Position numbers and translations under genes: made by a program. Shown here piece after piece: positions 26,257-34,878 of a DNA stretch of 64,000 nt. Each line of letters begins with the position of its first letter. The stretch's first letter is position 1. This DNA comes from JAOUEA01 sp963810915 (lineage in GTDB: Bacteria > Actinomycetota > UBA4738 > HRBIN12). The notes beneath the pieces are model-generated. The model did no database searches, was not told the DNA's origin, and saw only the letters and a program-made list of their open reading frames with translations. Location of the stretch: assembly GCA_963810915.1 (NCBI GenBank), contig CAWEPH010000004.1, positions 124,001 through 188,000 on the forward strand, given 5' to 3'.

Positions 26257-26409
26257 TCAGGCCTCCACCGGCTTGAGTTGCGCGAGGACCTGCTCCCGGC
26301 TGATCTCCATCCCGTGCTTGGCCGTCCCATGCGCCTGGACCGCGACGACGAGGTCATCTTCGATCCCGCGTGCGTAGAACCCGCACTCGCACGTCACTTC
26401 TTTGATCAT
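26257..26409 (-). CDS. DUF1059-family small protein
   Basis: A 50-residue protein reads MIKEVTCECGFYARG, then VAVQAHGTAKHGMEISREQ, matching the DUF1059 pattern: Cys-x-Cys-Gly near the start, then H-G-x-x-x-H-G-M-E. The two Cys and two His probably form a small metal site. AGGAGGTGATC directly upstream is an almost ideal ribosome binding site. A -10-like TAGTAT and a SARP-type direct repeat lie just upstream (26432-26464), facing this gene, and the divergent neighbour encodes a SARP regulator. A relative sits at 30731. Confidence 0.85.
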   Translation of the reverse strand: MIKEVTCECGFYARGIEDDLVVAVQAHGTAKHGMEISREQVLAQLKPVEA

Positions 26410-26431
26410 GCGATCACCTCCTCGAGGCCGG

Positions 26432-26464
26432 ATACTAGGGAAGCGGCGTTGGCGGAACGTTGGC
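26432..26464 (-). promoter_or_regulatory. SARP-type direct repeat plus -10 element
   Basis: On the minus strand two identical heptamers GCCAACG (26464-26458 and 26453-26447) are separated by four bases, giving an 11-bp period, and are followed after nine bases by TAGTAT (26437-26432). SARP activators bind heptamer direct repeats with 11-bp period lying about 8 bp upstream of the -10. The element drives toward the DUF1059 gene; the SARP gene begins 14 bases away on the other strand. Confidence 0.6.
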
Positions 26465-26477
26465 GCCGCTCGATGGC

Positions 26478-27242
26478 ATGGACGAACCGCAGCTACGGAT
26501 CTACCTCGCAGGTAACATCGCGCTCGAGCGTGGGGACGTCCTCGTGGCCGAGAGCCGCTTCCCCGGGAGCCAGGGCCGACTCGCGTTCGCGCTGCTGGCC
26601 TCGGAACGCCATGACGCGTTATCGACCGAGCGCATCGCCGACGTCGTGTGGGACGGGGAGCCGTCGGCGTCGTGGGGATCGGCCCTGAGGGCCATCGTCA
26701 GCAAGCTGCGTGGCGTGCTCGCGGAGTCCGGTGCGGCTGCCACGATCGAGCACGCGTTCGGCTGCTACCAACTGCGCCTGCCGCCGGACGCGTGGATCGA
26801 CGTCGAGGCGGCGGCCGCCGCCGTGCACGATGCGGAGGAAGCCTTTCGGACGGGAGATCTCGTCGCGGCGAACGGCGGGTCGCTCGTCGCGAACGCGATC
26901 GCGCGACGACCGTTCCTGGAGGGCGCCGACGGTGGCTGGGTGCGACGACAGCGGAGCCAGCTCTTGGCGATCCGTGTGCGGGCACTGTCGTGCAGAGCCG
27001 AGATCGCGCTCGCGCGCGGCGACCCTACGGGGGCTGTCGGAGATGCCGAGCGGATCATCGCGCTCGAGCCCTTCCGGGAGCGCGCGTACGTGACGCTGAT
27101 GCGGGCGCACGTCGAGGCCGGCAACAACGCGGAGGCGCTCGCGACCTACGAGCGCCTCCGGGAGACGCTCGCTTCGGAGCTCGGGGCCGATCCGGCTCCC
27201 GACACCGAGGCCGCTTTCATGGAAGTGCTCCGGGCGACCTGA
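26478..27242 (+). CDS. SARP/BTAD-family transcriptional regulator
   Basis: The 254-residue protein has an N-terminal OmpR-like winged helix (ALSTERIADVVWDGEPSASW through RAIVSKLRGVL, about residues 35-75) and a C-terminal bacterial transcriptional activation domain of TPR-like helices (about 100-250), ending in LASELGADPAPDTEA, the usual BTAD tail. It is a small SARP without an ATPase domain. ATG 26478 gives the typical first strand LRIYLAGNIAL; a TTG 18 bases upstream is an alternative. It is divergent from the DUF1059 gene, and an 11-bp-period direct repeat lies between them, suggesting that it controls that gene and perhaps itself. Confidence 0.85.
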   Translation: MDEPQLRIYLAGNIALERGDVLVAESRFPGSQGRLAFALLASERHDALSTERIADVVWDGEPSASWGSALRAIVSKLRGVLAESGAAATIEHAFGCYQLRLPPDAWIDVEAAAAAVHDAEEAFRTGDLVAANGGSLVANAIARRPFLEGADGGWVRRQRSQLLAIRVRALSCRAEIALARGDPTGAVGDAERIIALEPFRERAYVTLMRAHVEAGNNAEALATYERLRETLASELGADPAPDTEAAFMEVLRAT

Positions 27243-27272
27243 TCCCTCGCACGACGCCGATCGAGCGCCGAG

Positions 27273-27515
27273 CTAGACGTCTTCGCGGACGATGCGCACG
27301 ACCACCTCCGCGGAGCGCCCGTCCTTCCCCCGGCCGGATCGGAACCGCCGAACCAGCATCGTGGTGAGCGCCGCGCTCCCCAGGACGATGCCGGCCAGGC
27401 TCTTCGCGGAGCGTAGCTGCGTCGGAAGGCGCGACTCCAGTTCCTTCAGGTCGGCCTGGAGTTGACGGCGCGTCGCCTCGATCTCCGTCACCTTGCGATC
27501 TGCTGCCTCGCCCAT
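27273..27515 (-). CDS. DUF3618-like small membrane protein
   Basis: The 80-residue product begins with a helical segment (VTEIEATRRQLQADLKELES, about 8-27) followed by a short hydrophobic span (LAGIVLGSAALTTMLV) and a basic tail. This is the DUF3618 layout, usually found downstream of a Holin-X gene, as here. The ATG at 27515 lies inside the end of the Holin-X gene (28-base overlap) and has GAAGGAGG upstream. Such pairs are thought to be envelope-stress proteins, but no function is proven. Confidence 0.75.
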   Translation of the reverse strand: MGEAADRKVTEIEATRRQLQADLKELESRLPTQLRSAKSLAGIVLGSAALTTMLVRRFRSGRGKDGRSAEVVVRIVREDV

Positions 27516-27930
27516 CGGGCGTCCTCCTTCAGGGTCGCTCGGGTCCGTTCCACGGGAGGTGGCGCCGTCCGGATGGTGCGGCGCCCGACGAGCACCAACA
27601 CGCCCGCCACCGCCAGGAGCAGGACGGCCACGATCAGGATGGCGGCCCAGGTAGGCAGCACCAGGGCGAGCGCCGCCGCGCCCGCGGCAGCGATGAACCC
27701 GACTGCGTACATCGCCACGACGCCGGCCGCCGCCATCGTCCCCGCCCCGGCCGCGCGGACCGATGCGGCCTCTTTCGCCTCGACCTTCGCAAGGTCGACG
27801 TGCTGTCGCAGGAGCGTTCGGGCTCCGTCGACCGCCGAGGCCACCACCGTCCCGAGCGGTCGCTTCCCCCAACTCCCGCGTTCGGATCCATGTGGCCCGT
27901 GCCTTCCTGGTTCCCGTTCCGAGCATCCAT
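27488..27930 (-). CDS. Holin-X family (actinobacterial) membrane protein (frameshifted)
   Basis: The core (LLRQHVDLAKVEAKEAA, then two long hydrophobic spans ending in VLVLVGRRTI) matches the actinobacterial Holin-X family. An ATG at 27930 preceded by GGAGGGAGGAG opens a different frame (MDARNGNQEGTGHMD) that joins the core frame if one G is restored in the five-base run at 27866-27870. The alternative is a GTG at 27955 in the core frame, which has no ribosome binding site. I favour the frameshift reading. Despite its family name this protein is not evidence of a prophage; it is a chromosomal envelope protein paired with DUF3618. Confidence 0.7.
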
Positions 27931-28006
27931 GATCGGCTCCTCCCTCCGTCCTCACGATTCACGGGTTCGAGGATATCCCGGGCCTGGCGTGCCTGCGTCC
28001 GGACGC

Positions 28007-28186
28007 TCAGAGGAGCTGGGAGCGGTCGTCGACGGGGTCGTCGGTGAGGTAGACGTGGGCGTCGGCGTGGTCGGGCACCGCCACGACCTGGCCCCGCAGT
28101 GTCTTGGCGATCGATTCCGCTTCGGCCTGGGTCGTGGCGACGACCCGGAGGACGGCGCGGAAGCTGAATTCCTCGAGGCGTGTCAC
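28007..28186 (-). CDS. Small hypothetical protein (59 residues)
   Basis: GTG at 28184-28186 with GAAAGGAG upstream opens a 59-residue frame: an amphipathic strand (FSFRAVLRVVATT), a helix (AEAESIAKTLRG) and an acidic C-terminus. The alternation suggests a small ferredoxin-like or ACT-like fold, but I do not recognise the family. It lies between the Holin-X gene and the subtilisin gene, all on the minus strand. Confidence 0.55.
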   Translation of the reverse strand: MTRLEEFSFRAVLRVVATTQAEAESIAKTLRGQVVAVPDHADAHVYLTDDPVDDRSQLL

Positions 28187-28261
28187 GTCGCGCTCCTTTC
28201 GTCCAGATGACAGGTTCTCACCGCGCGGTCTTAGCGGCGGCGCGCGGAGCCGGTGCCGATG

Positions 28262-30103
28262 TTAGGCGGGGCGTCCGACGAAGAGGCTGTACCTGCCACG
28301 GCCCGCCGACAACGTCGCGTGGAGGTAGTAGGTCCCCGACGTCCGCGGTCGGAAGACGACGTACTCGTCGGCCCCTTTGCCGCGCACCGACCCCGTCTGC
28401 AGTTGGCAGCTCACCCCGTGACACCCGTACGTGAGCGGCCACGTGTCGACCGTGCCCGGCTTCCAGACGAAGAGGTCGAAGTCGGCGGGCTTCGGGACCT
28501 GCAGGAGGGCGGCGTAGCGATGCCCGCGCCGGAGATGCACGCGATAGATGTCGTTGATGTCGCCGGGGAACGAGAGGACGCCGGTCTTCTTGAAGCGGAT
28601 CCGGACGGCGCCGTCCATCGTGCCGTCCGTCCTGGGTGTGGCGTTGCTCGTGGATGCGGTGAGGGCCGCCGCCGCGTCGACGCGGCCGTCCGTGACCATG
28701 TACCGCCCCGCCAGATGCTTCGGATGATGCACCGAGTTGAGGATCGCGTTCTTGACCTGCACGGCGGAGTAAGCGGGGTGCTGAGACTTCACGAGGCCGG
28801 CGACGCCGGAGACGAACGGAGCCGCCATCGACGTGCCGTCTTCCACGCGGTAGCCGCCCGCGAGCCACGTGCTCTCGATGTCCACGCCGGGGGCGGCCAG
28901 ATCGACCGAGGTCCGGCCCCAGTTCGTGAACAGGCACCGCGACGAGCCCGTCGTCGCGTAGCAGCCCGTGGCGTAGCCGTAACGGTCGTCGTCGGTGCTC
29001 GCAGCCACGGAGATCACGTTGGGCAGGTTGAAGCTCGCCGGGTAGTTGGGGGCGATCGGACCGCTGTTGCCCCAGGCCAGGTAGTCGTTGTCGAGCGCGT
29101 CGTTCCCCGCCGCCGCCACGACGAGGACCCCGTGCTGGCCGGCCGCCTTGATCGCGTTCCGCTCGAACGACGACCAGACGTGCGCCCCGAAGCTCATGTT
29201 GATGATGTCGGCACCGTTGTCACGCGCGTAGGCGATGGCGGCGAGCACGTCGGCGGTCGTGAGGCCCCCGGCGGGCGAGGCCGCGCGCAGCGGCATGATC
29301 GTGCAACGCGGGCACACGCCGGCGCCCCCTTCCAGGTTGTCGGCCGACGCCGCGACGATGCCGGCGACGTGGGTGCCGTGCCCGTTGCCGTCCTCGGGGG
29401 TGTCGTCGTCGGCGAAGAAGTCCCACCCCTGCGTGTCGTCGATGTAGCCGTTCCCGTCGTCATCGTGCCCGTTGGCGGGGGCCTCATCCGTGTTGGTCCA
29501 AAGGTTCCCCGCGACGTCCGGGTGCGTGATATCGATGCCCGAGTCGATGATCGCCACGACCGTCGTGGGGGAGCCCTGCGTCGTGTCCCACGCCTTGGCG
29601 ACGCGCGCGTCCGCGCCCGACGTTCCCGTGTGCACCTCCGGAGGTGGATCGGCGATGGGGTGGGCCTGTCCGGTGTTCCTCAGCCCCCACTGTTCCGGGA
29701 AGAGCGGGTCGTTCGGGAGGACGTCGTCGGAGGCCAAGAGCCAGTTCGGCTCGGCCAGTCGGACGGTCGGGCTCCGGCCGATGCGCTCGGCGACGGCCAC
29801 GGGATCCGCATCGCGCCGGACGTGGACCAGGAGATCCGGCGTGCCGACGACGCGGGACATCCCCATGACCCCGGGGAGGTTGGCGACCTTCGAACGCCCC
29901 GCCCGGAGTCGAGACGGGACGAAGCTTACGAGGACCCCCCGGGCGTCCGGCGCGGCCGCCGTCGGGTTCCCGCCGCTCAGTCGCTTCCCCGACGAGACGG
30001 GCAGAGGCCGACCCGGGGCCGGGGCTGAGGCGGCCGGCGTCGCCGTGGCCGCGATGAGCCCCGTCACGACCAAGGCCCGGATGGTGCGGGCTGCGTGCGT
30101 CAT
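28262..30103 (-). CDS. Secreted S8 subtilisin-like serine protease
   Basis: The 613-residue preproprotein has a signal peptide (about 1-27), an inhibitor-like prodomain (about 50-120), and a catalytic domain with Asp187 (VAIIDSGIDITHPDV), His242 (GHGTHVAGIV), oxyanion Asn334 (AAAGNDALD) and Ser425 (EDGTSMAAPFVSG). All four key residues are present. Calcium-site-like Asp/Asn/Gly-rich loops occur near 213-222. The C-terminal 150 residues form a beta-rich P-like domain. GGAGACGGAGG lies before ATG 30103. It probably degrades extracellular protein; it is one of several exported proteins in this part of the window. Confidence 0.92.
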   Translation of the reverse strand: MTHAARTIRALVVTGLIAATATPAASAPAPGRPLPVSSGKRLSGGNPTAAAPDARGVLVSFVPSRLRAGRSKVANLPGVMGMSRVVGTPDLLVHVRRDADPVAVAERIGRSPTVRLAEPNWLLASDDVLPNDPLFPEQWGLRNTGQAHPIADPPPEVHTGTSGADARVAKAWDTTQGSPTTVVAIIDSGIDITHPDVAGNLWTNTDEAPANGHDDDGNGYIDDTQGWDFFADDDTPEDGNGHGTHVAGIVAASADNLEGGAGVCPRCTIMPLRAASPAGGLTTADVLAAIAYARDNGADIINMSFGAHVWSSFERNAIKAAGQHGVLVVAAAGNDALDNDYLAWGNSGPIAPNYPASFNLPNVISVAASTDDDRYGYATGCYATTGSSRCLFTNWGRTSVDLAAPGVDIESTWLAGGYRVEDGTSMAAPFVSGVAGLVKSQHPAYSAVQVKNAILNSVHHPKHLAGRYMVTDGRVDAAAALTASTSNATPRTDGTMDGAVRIRFKKTGVLSFPGDINDIYRVHLRRGHRYAALLQVPKPADFDLFVWKPGTVDTWPLTYGCHGVSCQLQTGSVRGKGADEYVVFRPRTSGTYYLHATLSAGRGRYSLFVGRPA

Positions 30104-30387
30104 CTGCGAGTGCCTCCGTCTCCTCGGCGCACGACGAGATCCAGGGGCATCTCGCTCGGCACGTTCGGCGGCCCAAGATATCCGCAGGAAGCAACCCGTT
30201 CAATCAACCGAGCTCATCCCTCCATCGGGCTACCGGATCTGCGCTATCCCTTCCGACGGCGGGAACTGGCACCTCCTTCGGACCCCCGGGCGCACGCCGG
30301 CCACCCGGATCGATGACCGCCTCGAGTTGCCGTCCGGCGCGCACGGGCGGAAGGTGCAGGCGACCGATACGAAGAGGGGGAGGAGTC

Positions 30388-30777
30388 ATGCCACATGCGA
30401 ACGCGGACATCGTCCGCAAGGGGTTCCAGGCCTTCGCCGACGGCGATATGGCCACGCTGGACCAGCTCATGGCGGACGACGCCAGGTGGCACTCGGTGGG
30501 CAGAACCCCGCTGTCCGGCGATTTCGAGGGCAAGGAGGCCATCTTCGGCAGCTTCGCACGGGTCGTGCAGGAGACGGATTCGATCCAACAGGACATCCAC
30601 GCGATCCTCGCGGACGACGAGCACGTCGTCGCCCTCGTGAACGGGACCGTTGCCCGCGGCGGCAAGACCTACGTGGGCCAGCAGGTGTTCGTGTTCCACG
30701 TCGTCGACGGCAAAGCCACCGAGGTGTGGGTCACGCAGCAGGATCCGTACGCGGCCGACTCGTTCTGGGCGAGCTGA
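30388..30777 (+). CDS. SnoaL-like/nuclear transport factor 2-fold protein
   Basis: The 129-residue protein fits the NTF2-like SnoaL domain: an N-terminal helix (ADIVRKGFQAFADGDMATLDQ), a W-containing strand (ARWHSVGRTPLSG), a mid segment (DIHAILADDEHVVALVN) and a terminal strand with KATEVWVTQQD. Such proteins are small cyclases, isomerases or ligand-binding proteins. GGGGGAGGAG at 30376-30385 supports ATG 30388. Its 3' end overlaps the convergent DUF1059-like gene by about 47 bases. Confidence 0.8.
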   Translation: MPHANADIVRKGFQAFADGDMATLDQLMADDARWHSVGRTPLSGDFEGKEAIFGSFARVVQETDSIQQDIHAILADDEHVVALVNGTVARGGKTYVGQQVFVFHVVDGKATEVWVTQQDPYAADSFWAS

Positions 30778-30934
30778 GGCCTGCCGAGGAGGCCGGCTTC
30801 GCCAGCGACAGCACCCGACCGCACGTCATCTCCATGCCGTGGATCTGACGCGCGTGGACCTGCATCGCCTCGATCACATGCTCCTCGGAGCCGGTCGTCG
30901 CCCAACCGCACCGGCACGTCACGACCACGTTCAT
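30731..30934 (-). CDS. DUF1059-like small protein
   Basis: The first 40 residues read VVVTCRCGWATTGSEEHVIE then MQVHARQIHGMEMT, the DUF1059 pattern with C-x-C-G and H-x-x-x-x-H-G-M-E. CTCTGGAGGACG upstream of ATG 30934 is a good ribosome binding site. The last 20 residues, which overlap the end of the SnoaL gene on the other strand, look less conserved. Together with the 50-residue protein at 26257 this makes two members in the window. Confidence 0.72.
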   Translation of the reverse strand: MNVVVTCRCGWATTGSEEHVIEAMQVHARQIHGMEMTCGRVLSLAKPASSAGLSSPRTSRPRTDPAA

Positions 30935-30950
30935 GTGCGTCCTCCAGAGG

Positions 30951-31205
30951 TCAGCAGGGGTCGCAGGGGGCCGTCATATCGAGACGCCTGCGGGGCTCGA
31001 TCGTCTCGACGGCACCCGGCGCCGTGGTTCGACGGCCTGCGAGGCGCGGCATCAGACGCACCGCGACGGTCGTCATCGCCGGGAGTCGGAACGCTCGCAT
31101 CCACGAGCGTCGCGGCACCGCACGTGCCGCTCGTCCTCGCGAGATCGAGGACTCCAGGTCCCGACGCTTGGTGCTCATGAGCTCATGCCCGAAGTGAGGC
31201 TGCAT
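30951..31205 (-). CDS. Possible small basic protein
   Basis: An 84-residue Arg-rich frame starts at ATG 31205, 6-10 bases after GGAGGAGGTGATG, and overlaps the end of the sigma-like gene. The ribosome binding site is excellent but also encodes the upstream protein's LAEEVMEH segment, so it may be fortuitous. No family is recognised. Confidence 0.3.
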   Translation of the reverse strand: MQPHFGHELMSTKRRDLESSISRGRAARAVPRRSWMRAFRLPAMTTVAVRLMPRLAGRRTTAPGAVETIEPRRRLDMTAPCDPC

Positions 31206-31536
31206 GCTCCATCACCTCCTCCGCCAGCTGCGCGCGGCGACGGTCCACGCGACGGTGCGCGATCTCCAGCGCCACGCCGAGCGCGTGCGCCCGGACCCAC
31301 TCGTCGAGGGACGCGGAGCTGGAGAGGAACTGTGATCCACGACGCCAGACCCGGACGAAGGTGTCCTCAACGAGTGTCGCCGCGAGGTCGGGATCGTGGA
31401 ACGTCTGGAGCCCGATCCCGTACACCTCGGCAGCGAATCGCCGGTACATCTGTTCTGCGGCCGCGGACTGCCTCCGGGTGAACCGGTTCATCAGGCGAAG
31501 GTCCGCGCGCCGTGTGTGGGTGCTGCGAGGTCCCAT
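31183..31536 (-). CDS. Sigma-70 region 2-only protein
   Basis: The 117-residue protein aligns with ECF sigma region 2: AEQMYRRFAAEVYGIGLQ, then ATLVEDTFVRVWRRG (the polymerase-binding and -10-recognition helices) and SLDEWVRAHALGVALE before a basic HRRVDRRR segment. It then stops; no region 4 follows in any frame downstream. GGAAGGAG precedes ATG 31536. It may be a degenerate sigma factor or a region-2 protein that binds core polymerase or an anti-sigma factor. The adjacent large LuxR regulator is on the same strand upstream. Confidence 0.65.
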   Translation of the reverse strand: MGPRSTHTRRADLRLMNRFTRRQSAAAEQMYRRFAAEVYGIGLQTFHDPDLAATLVEDTFVRVWRRGSQFLSSSASLDEWVRAHALGVALEIAHRRVDRRRAQLAEEVMEHAASLRA

Positions 31537-31662
31537 GGTCGACGCTCCTTCCGATCGCTCGGTGGTTCTCCTTCCGAAGCTAAGAGGAGGCGTCGGGTCT
31601 GCAATCCTCGAACGCCGTCGGTTTAATGCGTCGAGACCGCACGAGGGCGAAGGTGGGGTTGG

Positions 31663-34458
31663 TCAGCTCTCGGAGCCCCCGCGACTTCGGGCGGGGGCGA
31701 GCTTGTTGGAGAGCTCTGCGCGGGAACGGATCCCGAGCTTGCGGTAAACCCGGCGCAGGTTCGATTCCACGGTGCTCACGCCGAGGAAGAGACGGGCCGC
31801 CACCTCGCGATTGGTGAGTCCCGAGGCCGCGAGCTCGGCGACCTGGCTTTCCGTTTCCGTGAGCGTGTTGAGCCCCTGCGCCCTGCCGCCGATGCGTGCG
31901 AGCTCCGACCGGGCCTTCTCCGTCCACAGCGAGGCCCCGAGCCCCTCGCAGAGCCGGAGGGCCTGGTTCAACGCCTCCCTCGACGATGCCCACTTCTTCC
32001 CCCGACGCAGCGCTCTGCCCTTGGCGAGGTAGGTCCGACCGAGCTCGAGCGGTTGACCCAGGTCGCGCTGGTGGCGCTCCGCCGCGCCGAAGGCCTCGAG
32101 CGCCCCCGCAAGATCCCGGCGGGACGCGAGCAGGAGTCCCCTGCATCGGGAGGCGGCCCCCTGGGCCCACGCGCGACCTAGGTTCTCGGCACGCATCTCG
32201 AAGGGGTGCAGCAGGTCCTCCGCCTCCTCGATCTCACCCAGCTCGATGAGCGCCTCCACCTCGTCGGGGAGGAATCGCAGCGTGCCGGGATCCGCGGGCC
32301 CACGGGCGTCGAGGGAAGCGATGAGAGGGGCCAACCACCCGTCGGCAGCTCGAGCGTCGCCCCGCGACAGCTCGAGGAACCCCAGGACCGACCGAGCGAA
32401 CTCCTCTGCCTGCGCCGATCCGTTCTGTCGTGCCAGGGCGAGGCTCTCCTCGCCGAGCGCGAGCGCGTGATCCGCGTCGCCTCTCAGGCTCCCGACGAGG
32501 GCCTGCGCGTACAGGGCGAACGCCAGGTAGGCCTGTTGCCCGGTCCACTCGGCGACGGCGCGACTCTCGTCCGCCAGCCGAGCCGCTTCGGCCCACGCAC
32601 CCATCCAGCTATCGATCTGGCTGAGCAGGAACAGCAGGATCGACAGGGAGCTCTCATCCGCGTTGTCGCGTGCCCGCGCCTCGAGTGCGCGCAGCCCGTC
32701 GCGCGCCCGCACGAGGTCGTCTGACCACATCAAGATGCAGGCCTCGTAGAACGCGGGGCTGCGCAGCGGGCGAAGCGGTGGACCCGCCCCCAGGGACATC
32801 GCGCGCTCGAGCTTGTCCGTAGGGATGCCCTTCCCGGAGACGAAGTCGTAGAGCCCGACCACGGCCAGGGATTCGGCCGTGATCGTCCGGTCGCCCGAGC
32901 GCTCGGCGAGTCGCAACGCGCGCTGGGCCCGCGTCGTAGCGGTCTTGTGGTCGCCCGACAGCTCGGCAGCAGTCGCCAACTCCAGGTTGATGCTCGCCTC
33001 CAGCGAGGGATCGCCCCTCGCCTCTCGCAACGCCTGCTCTGCGAGAGCCGAGGCCGAGGAAGCGTCCCGGCGGTGGTAGTTGACCCGGCTGAGATACAGC
33101 AGCGCCTCCGCGCGCATCGGCCCCGTCGAGGCCGAGGCCGCTTCCTGCAGGAGCTCATCAGCACGCTCGATCTGCGCCGACTCGAACGCGTAGCGCCCCG
33201 CGTGGGCGGTCCGGCGGACGCGCGCCTCGGCGCGATCCGCCGGCGTGAGCACCCGGGCCAGCTCGGCCAGCTCGGCCGCCGCGTCGGGGGCGCCGTGGGA
33301 TCGGGCTCGCTGTGCGGCGTCCTCCAGGAGCTGAGCGACCTGCGCGTCGGGGCCATCGGCCGCGAGGGCCAGATGTCGAGCCCGTTCCTCGGGATCCGAA
33401 GCGACCTCGGCCAGCATGCGGTGGGCCAGACGCCGTTCCTCCGGCACCGCCTCCGCGTAGAGCACGGTACCGAGCAAGGGGTTCGTGAACTGGATGTGCT
33501 CGCGGAAGATCTCGATCACATCCGCCTCGAGCGCGGCCTCCAGATCTTCGTCGAATCCGACGGGGTCCCCGATCGCGAGGGAGATCGACGGGAGCAACGC
33601 TCGTGGCGAGGCCGCGACCAGCAACAGCATCCGGCGCACCGATCCGGAGAGGACGGCGAGTCGCTCGGTCATCAGTTCGGCGAGTCGCTCCGGGATCGGC
33701 AGGGCCTCCCCGGGCTCCGGGTCGACGCCTCGTCGGACGAGCGCCCGAGCGAGCTCGAGGGTGAGCAGGGGATTGCCCCCCGACGCCTCCTGGAGTTGCA
33801 GCAGCACCCACTGCGGGAATCGGACGTCAAGCCTCGACCTGAGGATCTGTCGGAGCACGTCGAGGCCGAGCGGTTCGACAGCGATGTGGTGGATCCGCTC
33901 CTCCAGCGGACCCTTGCCCAGGCCCAGCGGGCTCGATGCCGGTTGCTCGGAACGCGACGTCAGCACGATGCCCACGGGCGCGCCCTCCAAGCGACGAAGC
34001 GCGAACTCGAGGACGCGGGCGGAGGGTGCATCGAGCCACTCCACGTCGTCCACGCCCACGACGAGGGGACCGGAGCGCGTGAGCGCCTCGAGGCTGGCGA
34101 AGACCCCGAAGGCGACGGCCTTCGGGTCCGGTGAACCTTGGATGTCCACCCGCAGGAGCGCCGCCTCCAGGGCCATCCGCTGCGGTGGCGGCAAGGCGAC
34201 CAGGGCCTCGTCGAGTCCGTCCCGCAACAGATCGGCGACGGCCGCGAACGCGAGCTTCGCCTCGGATTCGACCGGGCGCGCCGAGATGACGCGGTAGTTC
34301 CGCTCTTCGGCCTGGGAGAGGACGGCGTCCCACAGGGTGGTCTTCCCGATCCCCTCTTCCCCCGAGATGACGATCGCGACCGGACCGGATGGAACGCCCT
34401 CGAGCAACGTCGACGTCAGCGTGAGATCGTCTTCTCGACCCAAGACCTCGCGGACCAT
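31663..34458 (-). CDS. LuxR-family regulator with AAA/STAND ATPase (LAL-type)
   Basis: This 931-residue regulator has an N-terminal ATPase domain with Walker A GEEGIGKTTL (about residues 33-42) and Walker B VVGVDDVEWLD (near 133), a long helical TPR-like middle (about 400-850) and a C-terminal LuxR helix-turn-helix (LTETESQVAELAASGLTNRE through STVESNLRRVYRKLGI). The layout is that of large ATP-binding LuxR regulators (MalT-like), which respond to a small ligand bound in the repeat region. No obvious target operon adjoins it. The gene is intact. Confidence 0.9.
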   Translation of the reverse strand: MVREVLGREDDLTLTSTLLEGVPSGPVAIVISGEEGIGKTTLWDAVLSQAEERNYRVISARPVESEAKLAFAAVADLLRDGLDEALVALPPPQRMALEAALLRVDIQGSPDPKAVAFGVFASLEALTRSGPLVVGVDDVEWLDAPSARVLEFALRRLEGAPVGIVLTSRSEQPASSPLGLGKGPLEERIHHIAVEPLGLDVLRQILRSRLDVRFPQWVLLQLQEASGGNPLLTLELARALVRRGVDPEPGEALPIPERLAELMTERLAVLSGSVRRMLLLVAASPRALLPSISLAIGDPVGFDEDLEAALEADVIEIFREHIQFTNPLLGTVLYAEAVPEERRLAHRMLAEVASDPEERARHLALAADGPDAQVAQLLEDAAQRARSHGAPDAAAELAELARVLTPADRAEARVRRTAHAGRYAFESAQIERADELLQEAASASTGPMRAEALLYLSRVNYHRRDASSASALAEQALREARGDPSLEASINLELATAAELSGDHKTATTRAQRALRLAERSGDRTITAESLAVVGLYDFVSGKGIPTDKLERAMSLGAGPPLRPLRSPAFYEACILMWSDDLVRARDGLRALEARARDNADESSLSILLFLLSQIDSWMGAWAEAARLADESRAVAEWTGQQAYLAFALYAQALVGSLRGDADHALALGEESLALARQNGSAQAEEFARSVLGFLELSRGDARAADGWLAPLIASLDARGPADPGTLRFLPDEVEALIELGEIEEAEDLLHPFEMRAENLGRAWAQGAASRCRGLLLASRRDLAGALEAFGAAERHQRDLGQPLELGRTYLAKGRALRRGKKWASSREALNQALRLCEGLGASLWTEKARSELARIGGRAQGLNTLTETESQVAELAASGLTNREVAARLFLGVSTVESNLRRVYRKLGIRSRAELSNKLAPARSRGGSES

Positions 34459-34560
34459 GGGTCCCCCTTCCGCACGGCATTATCTGGCGAACGACGAGGA
34501 CCGTCGAGGGCGGACTCGCGTGGTCGGCTCCGCACGGTCAGGCGGCGCCGTCGGAGGCGC

Positions 34561-34839
34561 TCAGACGTCGTGGAGCAGGAACAGCTGGGTCGGAGCGGAT
34601 TCCCACGCATCGAAGTCGTCGTGCTCCACCGCCGAGGCCAGGGCGGGCCGGGCGGCCGCGAGGTCATCTTCCGAGCGCCAGATCGCGAGGCCGACAAGCG
34701 CGTCGGATCGCGCGTCCTTGAACGTGTGTGCCTCGATCGCGCCCTGCTCCCGCGCGGTGGCGCCGAAGCGGTGCATCGACTCGATCAGGTCCTGCTCGTG
34801 TTCCGGCCTGGGTCGATGGATCGACAGGTGATAGAGCAT
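34561..34839 (-). CDS. ABM-like small barrel protein
   Basis: The 92-residue protein begins with a strand (MLYHLSIHRPRP), a helix (EQDLIESMHRFGATARE), a strand pair (AHTFKDARSDALVGLAIWRS) and a final WESAPTQLFLLHDV, consistent with the dimeric alpha/beta barrel ABM fold. AAAGGAGG lies upstream of ATG 34839. It lies 40 bases after the esterase gene start region and could be cotranscribed with the esterase or the LuxR regulator. No catalytic residues can be assigned. Confidence 0.65.
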   Translation of the reverse strand: MLYHLSIHRPRPEHEQDLIESMHRFGATAREQGAIEAHTFKDARSDALVGLAIWRSEDDLAAARPALASAVEHDDFDAWESAPTQLFLLHDV

Positions 34840-34878
34840 CGCGGTTCCTCCTTTCGCTGCAGGTCTCCTCGGGCCGAC

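Noticed and set aside
27488..27930. Prophage lysis gene
   Set aside because: The Holin-X family in actinobacteria is a chromosomal envelope family paired with DUF3618; no phage structural, integrase or endolysin genes are near.
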